Source: Craterostigma plantagineum
Taxonomy: Eukaryota > Streptophyta > Magnoliopsida > Lamiales > Linderniaceae
DNA: 64,000 nt
Reading direction: 5' to 3'
Assembly (NCBI GenBank): GCA_027422505.1
Contig: JAPQWV010000404.1
Coordinates: 186,001-250,000 of the forward strand
In this document: piece by piece, positions 56,960-64,000 of the stretch
How the letters are laid out: each line of letters opens with the position of its first letter
Position numbering within the stretch: the stretch's first letter is position 1
Position numbers and translations under genes: made by a program
Notes under the pieces: generated by a model
The model's database searches: none
Seen by the model: only the letters and a program-made list of their open reading frames with translations
Told to the model about the DNA's origin: nothing

Positions 56960-57140
56960 TGTTAGGCGTCAAACTCAAACCCAAGTCCCACATCGGATAC
57001 TTAGAAAGATTATGAGTGGCTTATAAGCTTGTGGGCTAACTTCCTCTATTGCCAATTGGTTTAGATAGGAACCCCACAAGCTTATAGGGGCTTGGCCTGA
57101 AATTGGGCCTGGAAATTCCTACATTGGTGCGGTGAGCGTG
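56960..57140. repeat. Repeat with snRNA-type USE motif
   Basis: GTCCCACATCGG matches the upstream sequence element (RTCCCACATCG) of plant U-snRNA genes. TATAAG lies about 25-30 bp after it. It is followed by CCAATTGGTTTAGATAGG and CCCCACAAGCTTATAGG. The block order recurs at 8805-8970. No snRNA sequence follows, so this is a repeat carrying a promoter-like motif. Confidence 0.55.
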
Positions 57141-57214
57141 GAACGAACACGTGAGGGTGACCTTCAGGGTACAGAAAAATTCTAGCCCAGATACGATGTG
57201 GATGGTGTGTCCAA

Positions 57215-57560
57215 GGGATGGCAATGGGGCGGGTCTGGACCCGGACCCGGCTGGACCCGCCCCTAATGAACCGGGTTTTTTTATTATTCGGGTATTGGGC
57301 GGGTTATGGATCTTAAAAACTCAATCGGGTCCGGGGCAGGTCTCAGGTCTTGCTAATCTAGACCTGAAACCCACCCCAAATCCCGCCCCGCATAATTAAT
57401 ATATATTATTTTAATTCATTTTTTCGTATAGATATATAAAAGTGTTAATAGTAGTCACAAAGGGCTTTGCGGTCCAATGGAAAAGTGGTTTGTTTATTCC
57501 ATTGGATTTCTACGTTCGAATCTTACTGAGCTTATATTAAATATATTATCTTTTCCATTG
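57215..57560. repeat. GGGATGGCAATGGGGCGGG repeat with tRNA-like tail
   Basis: The GC-rich start resembles the hAT MITE at 46481 but lacks its right end. The tail has GCGGTCCAATGGAAAAGTGG and CGTTCGAATC, as in the 50585-50830 repeat. Confidence 0.55.
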
Positions 57561-59738
57561 GGCTAACTCGCTCTTTCACCAGTTGGTTTTAGAGATAAAC
57601 TACACAAGCTTATACGGACTTGGGCTTGGGCTTGGGCTTGGGCTGAAATTGAGCATGTTAAATCCCTACAAATGTATATATAAATGTATTACAATATTAG
57701 TAAGTAGCATACCATCACGAAAAAGGTTTAGTAGTGCATGCGTTTTTATGATAGAATATTTAATTTGTAGAATGGATACAACTAATATGCATCGTGAACA
57801 GTTTGGCCAAATATCAAACTAATGAATATAGTCAAGACGAGACTATATATAGACAAAAAAGAAAAGGAAAATTAGGTGAACAGAGAGATTTTTAGATGAT
57901 TTGATAATTTATAATTTTGGTCATATTTAGGTACTAGTAACGCATCTATGCTAAGTAAACATATAAAAGATTAATGATCCTTATCCTATCATAATAATAC
58001 TAGGTTATGGATAAATCACGTCGACTGCCCCCATACAAACACAGCATATATAATATTAGATCTTCGTTAACTTATAATTAGTCAAATTTAATATTCCAGT
58101 ATTGGGTGACAGCTGTTTGAGTTTCTGATATACCTTGAGCTATCTTAAACATTAAATAAATAAGAAATAGATAAATAAAAGTGCAGCTAGATTTTTCAAT
58201 TTCATTATTAGTAAATGCACATTATTTAATGAAGTACTAAACCACCATTCATTATGTCTTAATGACGGCCCACTGATTAGTAAAAATATATTACAAGCAT
58301 TTGGTTAGTTGACAAAAAAGCAAGGGGAATGTACTACTTGTCGTATAACAAAACAATCGCACCAAATAAATATTTTATAGACATACTTGAGTGCATTGCA
58401 AAAGAAGGATATTATTTAAATAGATCTTTTTTCTAAATTTATTTCAAAATCGATATGATTGAGGTAAGAGTAGGACAAGTCTATCTACTCGCAGCAACGC
58501 TGAAGATTATTTATTATTGAAGTTTGGTGCGTTACCCAACATTGGTGCAAATCCACAAATAAATTTATGTTCGATTTTTCCATTTTTGATATCCCTTTCG
58601 GCAATACCAAATTCTAATATCTAAACATTTATGAGCAACTGTCGCAGATGAATCAATATATATTCCATATACGAAATCAATCATTTTATTTTTCGATTAC
58701 GCGTTGTTTCATATGCTTGAACTTTTACAGCAAGATGCCCGCCGTTTAGTAATTGAATACGATCTATTTTCTGAAAATGTAAAATATCAAATCGTGATAT
58801 GAGATATTTCAATTCTTATATATTATATATATTTAGAAGACATTGAGATGTTTTTTTTTCCTGCCTAAAAACCTTGGTTCATGCATGTTACACTTTATGA
58901 CGCTTCATCCCTTGACCCAATTTCGTTAATTAATGTCATATATGATTAAAATATGTTAATTTCTTGCCCCACATATTATTAGTATTTGGCCCTTTCATAT
59001 TAAACTATCTACCGTTTTGCTTTAATTTGTTTTATATATAATAGCGTTAGGAAAAATAGCTCCAACCTAAAGACATCCATTATTGATGCGCCTGTGAAAT
59101 GATGATGAGTGGGTACCTTTTTATTTTTCTTAATATACTTTTATTGAATATATTTATGTTCCCAACTTCAATAACAAGCACCAATAAACAATAATTATCT
59201 TTCTACGATGTGTTTGCTTTATAGCTGGACTAGTAGAATGGTCTAAGCCCGTCTAGTAAGTGGCGGGCCAATTTATCTCAAAATACAGGATAAAATAATA
59301 TTAGGTATTTATGTTGGATAAATAATAAGGGAGCCCGTTAACATAGTGCGGGCTTTTTAGTTTTTCTTGGGCTTCAATAGTAAAAGCAAACATGAGATAA
59401 GATGTTATTAATAATATTACAACCCATTTTCTGGGCTTTTCTATTAAAGCAAACACAGCCCTATTTTATTAAGTGGGAGAGGCTAGTGTAACTGCCACCT
59501 AATTAATTTGGTGTGTCAATATACTTACAAGTTTATCCATGATATTGATAAATATTACAATTATCATCAAATCAATTTTGTTATACATAATAAAAGTAAT
59601 AAAATTAAATTTATAATTTAATTTTATAACAAATTAAAATATAAAATAGTATATTTATATTTAAATATTGCATATGAATGCGCTTATGTACTAGTAATTC
59701 TAATAAGTTTTAGAAAAGAAGACTGAGAAACGATATGG
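57561..59738. other. Gap
   Basis: AT-rich DNA without recognised genes or bounded elements. Confidence 0.4.
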
Positions 59739-60779
59739 GGGGTTCTTAATTAAATAATCCAAAAAAAAATCAAACATTAATAAAATAAACAAGAAATAAA
59801 AACCATTAAAATACGGATTTTCGTATTCTGGGATTACGAGTTACGTAACTCGTAATCCCAGAATACGAGTTACTATCCTCGCTGGCGTGGGAGTGTTACG
59901 TGGAGTAACTCGTAATCCCAGAATACGAGTTAAATCTGATTTCAAGTAACTCGTAATCCTAAGTTACGAGTTACTCTTTTTTTTTTTTTCTTTCTTTTAT
60001 TTTTAACTTATTTTATATTTATTTATTTATTAATTAATTATATAATCCACCAAATCATAAAATCATCGTTATCTCATGTAATTTACATAATAAAAATAAA
60101 TAAATGCATCTAATTTATTGTTTGTTTCGCGACGATAAAATGATATGCATATCTTATATTTTGGAATATCAGAAATATTTAATTATTTTTTATAAAATTA
60201 GGAATTCTTATATATAAATATATGAAATGGATTGAACAATATATTTGTTGTTTATCCCTTTTCAGGTAGATGGAGAAAACCGTCATCTCCACAATTTGAA
60301 AAAAAAAAGAAGATAAGACAATATATACATATTTAATGTGTACCCCATTTTCGATTGATATTGCCTTAACGATAATGATTCACAATTTTATAAAAATAAC
60401 TAAATATTTCCGATATTCCAAAAATATAAGATATGCATATCATTTAATCGTCGTGAAACAAACAATAAATTAGATGCATTTATGTTTTTTATTATGTAAA
60501 TCACATGAGATACCGATGATTTTATGATTTGGTGGATTATATAACTAATAAATATAAAATAAGTTAAAATACAAAAAGAAAAAAAAAGAGTAACTCGTAT
60601 TCTGGGATTACGAGTTACTCCACGAGTTACTCCATGTAAGAATTCCACGAGGATAGTAACTCGTATTCTGGGCGTAACTCGTAATCTTAGAATACGAAAA
60701 TCTTTATTTTATTAATGATTTTTATTTCTTGTTTATTTTATTAGTGTTTGATTTTTTTTATTATTTAATTAAAAACCCC
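59739..60779. mobile_element. Long foldback MITE, MULE-like duplication
   Basis: 1041 bp from GGGGTTCTTAATTAAATAAT to its near-exact inverse. The flanks are AACGATATGG on both sides (59729-59738 and 60780-60789), 9-10 bp as in MULEs. The arms carry multiple TCGTAATCCCAGAATACGAG and ACGAGTTAC units in both orientations. No coding sequence. Confidence 0.9.
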
Positions 60780-61722
60780 AACGATATGGTATGCTATTGT
60801 AATGAACCAAGTGGACGTGGAGCAGCCACTTTAAAACTATTGGACACAAACTGCACACATGTCGATCAAACGATCGATTCATCCTTTTGAATGTCAATTC
60901 AACAACAATAATATAAAAATTATTTTAACTTTAGTGGTTGGTAAAATTATATCATCATCACTAAGATACAATACATGCATGTTTTGCTTTGAAGTCATGT
61001 CACATCGAAAAGGAAGCTCTAAGAAGTTTTAGTCATCCAACTAAGAACATACTAAAACATACTTTAACTCATTTCCAATTGAAAAACACGTTCGGAAATT
61101 CCTAAACTCAATATGCGGTAATTATTCGCCAACTATTAAACTCATTCACAAACTCAAAAGAATATTTTGCATTCTCTTTCACATCAACATTTACATTTTT
61201 CGATACGACTCATATATGTTACAAATTTTCAATATTACCCAATAAATAAATAATGATATTTTCTTAAGACATTAATAAATACTTTATTTGTAATTTGAAC
61301 TTTATTGATGTGATATATTAATAAAAAAAATTAAATAAATAACAGAAAAAGCTATTTATATTCATTTACGTATAAAAGTTAATTACTAAATTTAGTATGA
61401 GTTACTTTGTGAGAATTGTATTCAATAAAAATACATGCAATGTCTTTATAGTAGAGAAAGAATGACATAAAATCAATTTTGAGCGTGCGTTTGAGGGCTG
61501 GGGGCGTTTTTATTTATTTATTTTTTTTTTTTTTATGTTCTTCTCATTATTGTCGTCAAGGCAATAATTTCACTTAAACAAATACAAAACTTTCGTAAAA
61601 GCAGAAACTTCGCCGTGCCCTTCCATTCTTTCACCTTCCCTTTGTATACCTCCCCCCCATCGCTTACACTTGACACTCTTTATCAATTTGCTCCATAGTA
61701 TATGCGTTACGTATTACATATT
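60780..61722. other. Gap and promoter region of the aspartyl protease
   Basis: No element or gene recognised. The last ~100 bases are probably promoter. Confidence 0.5.
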
Positions 61723-61732
61723 TATATATATA
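61723..61732 (+). promoter_or_regulatory. Possible TATA box of the aspartyl protease gene
   Basis: TATATATATA about 47 nt before the ATG. This would give a leader of only ~20-25 nt, so the true box may lie further upstream. Confidence 0.3.
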
Positions 61733-61778
61733 GGTATTTTCACAAACAAAACACACACACGCATATTGCTCTGTTTAC

Positions 61779-63296
61779 ATGGCGAATAAGTTGTGCTATG
61801 TTTTTCTACTCTTCATCATCACTCTGTTCTTCGCTCTCTGCAACTCTTCTCCTCTTATATTCCCCCTTTCCCACACGCTCGCCGGCCGCCGTGGGTCCCA
61901 CTCCGTTCACCACCTCCTCAAGTCCGCCGCCGTCTCCTCCGCCGCCCGCTTCCACCGCCACCGTCAGGTCTCCCTTCCCCTCTCGCCGGGGAGCGACTAC
62001 ACACTCACCCTCGTCCTCGCCGGCCAGCAGTCGTCGCTCTACATGGATACAGGCAGCGACGTCGTTTGGCTGCCGTGCAAGCCTTTCCAGTGCATACTCT
62101 GCGAGGACAAGCAAATCCCCGACCATACAACGCCGCCGCTGAACCTCACCGGCGCCACCAAGCCCGTCGGCTGCTCCTCCGCCGCCTGCTCGGCGGTCCA
62201 CGGCTCGTCCTCCTCCGCCGACCTCTGCTCCATGGCGAAGTGCCCGCTGGACTCCATAGAGATGGGAGAGTGCGGCGAGGCTTCGTTTCACTGCCCGCCG
62301 TTCTACTACGCCTACGGCGACGGAAGTTTCATCGGAAAGCTTTACAAGGGCAACCTCGCCGTTTCAACGAAGCTATCGATCTCTAATTTCACTTTTGGGT
62401 GCGCCCACACGGCGTTGGGCGAGCCCGTAGGCGTCGCCGGGTTCGGCCGCGGGTCGCTTTCCTTGCCGGCGCAGCTTGCGAGGGAGTCGCCGGAGATTGG
62501 AAACTACTTCTCCTACTGTTTAATTTCTCATGGGTTCGACGCAGAAAGAGCTCGCCAGCCCAGCCCTTTAATCCTCGGAAGGTACGATAATAATAACGGT
62601 CGGAAAAGGAACAGAACTGATATTAGCAGCAATAACGCCGCCGGCGGCGAGCTGAGGCAAGAATTAGACGGTGGTGGCGTCGACGTCTACGTCTACACGC
62701 CGTTATTAGAAAACCCTAAGCATTCTTACTTCTACTGCGTCGGATTAGAGGCAGTTTCGGTCGGAAAATCAAGAATAGAAGCGACGCCGAGCTTGAAGAC
62801 GGTGGACTCAAACGGCAACGGTGGAATGGTGGTCGATTCAGGGACGACTTACACAATGCTTCCCGGAAAATTTTACAGCGCCGTCGTGGGTGAGTTCCAC
62901 GCGCGGATGGGAGGTTTATACCAACGGGCGGCGGAGGTTGAGCAAAGGAGTGGGCTCAGCCCTTGTTATTATTACGTCGGCGGCAAGAGCAAGGCGGCGT
63001 TCAAGAACGTGACGAGTGTTCCGAGGGTGGTGTTTCATTTTGGCGGCGGCGGCGGCGGCGTCGTGATGCCGAGGAGGAACTATTTCTACGAGTTTGAGGA
63101 CGACGGGAGAGAGGTGGGTTGTTTGATGTTGGTGGACGGCGGCGGCGGAGATGGGGCGGAGGGCGGCGGCGGTGGGCCGGCGGGTTTGTTGGGGAATTAT
63201 CAGCAGCAAGGGTTTGAGGTGGTTTATGATTTGGTGAAGAAGAGGATAGGTTTTGCGAGGAGGAAGTGTGCTGATTTGTGGGAGACTTTGAATTAG
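61779..63296 (+). CDS. Secreted A1-family aspartyl protease, At4g16563-like
   Basis: 505 residues in one exon. Signal peptide at residues 1-24 (FLLFIITLFFALCNSS). First catalytic site DTGSD with Asp at residue 90 (YMDTGSDVVWLPC). Cys-rich nepenthesin-type insert follows (CILCEDKQIPD, CSSAACSAVHGSS). Then YGDGSFIGKLYKGNL, FGCAHTALGEPVGVAGFGRG, second catalytic site DSGTT with Asp at residue 353, and the end block GLLGNYQQQGFEVVYDLVKKRIGFA. The order and length agree with plant nepenthesin-like proteases of the At4g16563 group, which act in the apoplast or secretory pathway. Coding GC content is far above that of its surroundings. No lesions. Confidence 0.93.
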   Translation: MANKLCYVFLLFIITLFFALCNSSPLIFPLSHTLAGRRGSHSVHHLLKSAAVSSAARFHRHRQVSLPLSPGSDYTLTLVLAGQQSSLYMDTGSDVVWLPCKPFQCILCEDKQIPDHTTPPLNLTGATKPVGCSSAACSAVHGSSSSADLCSMAKCPLDSIEMGECGEASFHCPPFYYAYGDGSFIGKLYKGNLAVSTKLSISNFTFGCAHTALGEPVGVAGFGRGSLSLPAQLARESPEIGNYFSYCLISHGFDAERARQPSPLILGRYDNNNGRKRNRTDISSNNAAGGELRQELDGGGVDVYVYTPLLENPKHSYFYCVGLEAVSVGKSRIEATPSLKTVDSNGNGGMVVDSGTTYTMLPGKFYSAVVGEFHARMGGLYQRAAEVEQRSGLSPCYYYVGGKSKAAFKNVTSVPRVVFHFGGGGGGVVMPRRNYFYEFEDDGREVGCLMLVDGGGGDGAEGGGGGPAGLLGNYQQQGFEVVYDLVKKRIGFARRKCADLWETLN

Positions 63297-64000
63297 AAGT
63301 CAATTAATTGTTAATTTAATCTGTAAATTTTATAATAATGAATGTTTTGAAGGGGTTTGACTTTGGGATGGAGGTCAAATGAGTTATGGGGTGGTTTCAG
63401 TTCAGTACAGCTGTAAATTTTACTTAATATTTTTTTCTTCTCTTTTATTTTGTTTTGGCTACATTTGGAATGAGTTTTGACTCAAATCAATCAATAATTT
63501 AACTATGGCCAAATTTCCTGTCAGGAGGCCCTACTATATTTTAAAATTAGGAATCAGGTTCTGTCAGGATTTTCTTTAGTTTTGAGGACCTATTTTTTCA
63601 AAAAATAAGTGAAAAGGACCCAAAATTTTGATTTGACGAAATTACCCTTAATAAAAGTGATTTCTAAATGGTATTTGACGACAGTTTTATGTTACACAGT
63701 TATACTGATTTGTTACCGTAACAACCGCAAGTGTTGCTTTAACGTCATAAGACGTTACTAATCAACAGAATGTTATTAACAGACATATTTATTACATCGA
63801 ACTATCAAACCCCATTTTTCACACTGATCGAGCACAGTCGATTGTTAACACCTTGTTTTGTTTTCCATCATGCGGTATTACACCATAAAACTAAACCGAA
63901 CCCTAAACTCGACGCGACGACCATTAGCGTTCTCCTATAAAAGATCAAATCATTAGCGTTTCGATCTTATTACACGTTTCGAGATTGAAAATTGGTAACC
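63297..64000. other. 3' flank to window end
   Basis: Downstream sequence of the protease gene. No further gene recognised before the window ends. Confidence 0.5.

Noticed and set aside
56983..57100. A U-snRNA gene
   Set aside because: The promoter-like motif is not followed by any recognised snRNA sequence and recurs in a dispersed repeat.
61806..62291. A minus-strand gene opposite the aspartyl protease
   Set aside because: Low-complexity Gly/Arg-rich shadow of the GC-rich coding strand.

Overview
This is nuclear DNA from a flowering plant, most likely a core eudicot. The evidence is GT-AG introns in PEX19, a CCHC/KH-protein gene and a GT8 glycosyltransferase gene, a Ty1/copia element primed from initiator-methionine tRNA, and MULE, PIF/Harbinger, hAT, Helitron and solo-LTR insertions in an AT-rich background. 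I cannot name the species.

Layout. 0.5-8.2 kb: a broken copy of an uncharacterised plant membrane-protein gene, split by a young 5.26-kb copia element with a perfect 5-bp target duplication. 8.2-14.6 kb: repeats and MITEs. 14.6-19.6 kb: a decayed PIF/Harbinger element (Myb-like ORF plus DDE transposase) and a MULE transposase fragment. 19.6-26.6 kb: GGGTCCC-rich repeat blocks, one split by a solo LTR with a perfect target duplication, around a degenerate DUF1985/Ulp1-protease gene of the kind carried by MULEs. 27.0-33.5 kb: a 6.5-kb MULE with two convergent genes, an intact five-exon plant-mobile-domain (PMD) gene and a damaged transposase joined to an OTU-type protease domain. 33.6-36.2 kb: the intact 763-aa paralogue of the broken gene. 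37.6-42.7 kb: two divergent host genes, a CCHC/KH protein (minus) and PEX19 (plus). 43.0-49.6 kb: a GT8 gene of the PGSIP7/8-IPUT1 type with TE-swollen introns and apparent lesions. 49.8-60.8 kb: a short relative of the 6.5-kb MULE, a foldback element, nested Helitrons, a Tourist-like MITE and another long foldback MITE. 61.8-63.3 kb: an intact single-exon A1 aspartyl protease gene.

Host genes and function. PEX19 serves peroxisomal membrane-protein import, the GT8 protein resembles sphingolipid glucuronosyltransferases, the aspartyl protease is predicted to be secreted, and the CCHC/KH protein is predicted to bind RNA. They do not form one pathway.

Most notable is the two-gene MULE. Each long terminal repeat carries a promoter region, a start codon in a mini-exon and the 5' part of a first intron, and both introns hold arrays of short GACCGAAA/TTTCGGTC palindromes. 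The 1.43-kb relative at 49.8 kb keeps the termini and the palindromes but no genes.

A technical caution: most reading-frame breaks in the window fall on homopolymer runs and fit a one-base length error, and there is one uninterrupted run of 40 G. Some apparent pseudogenes may therefore be assembly errors.
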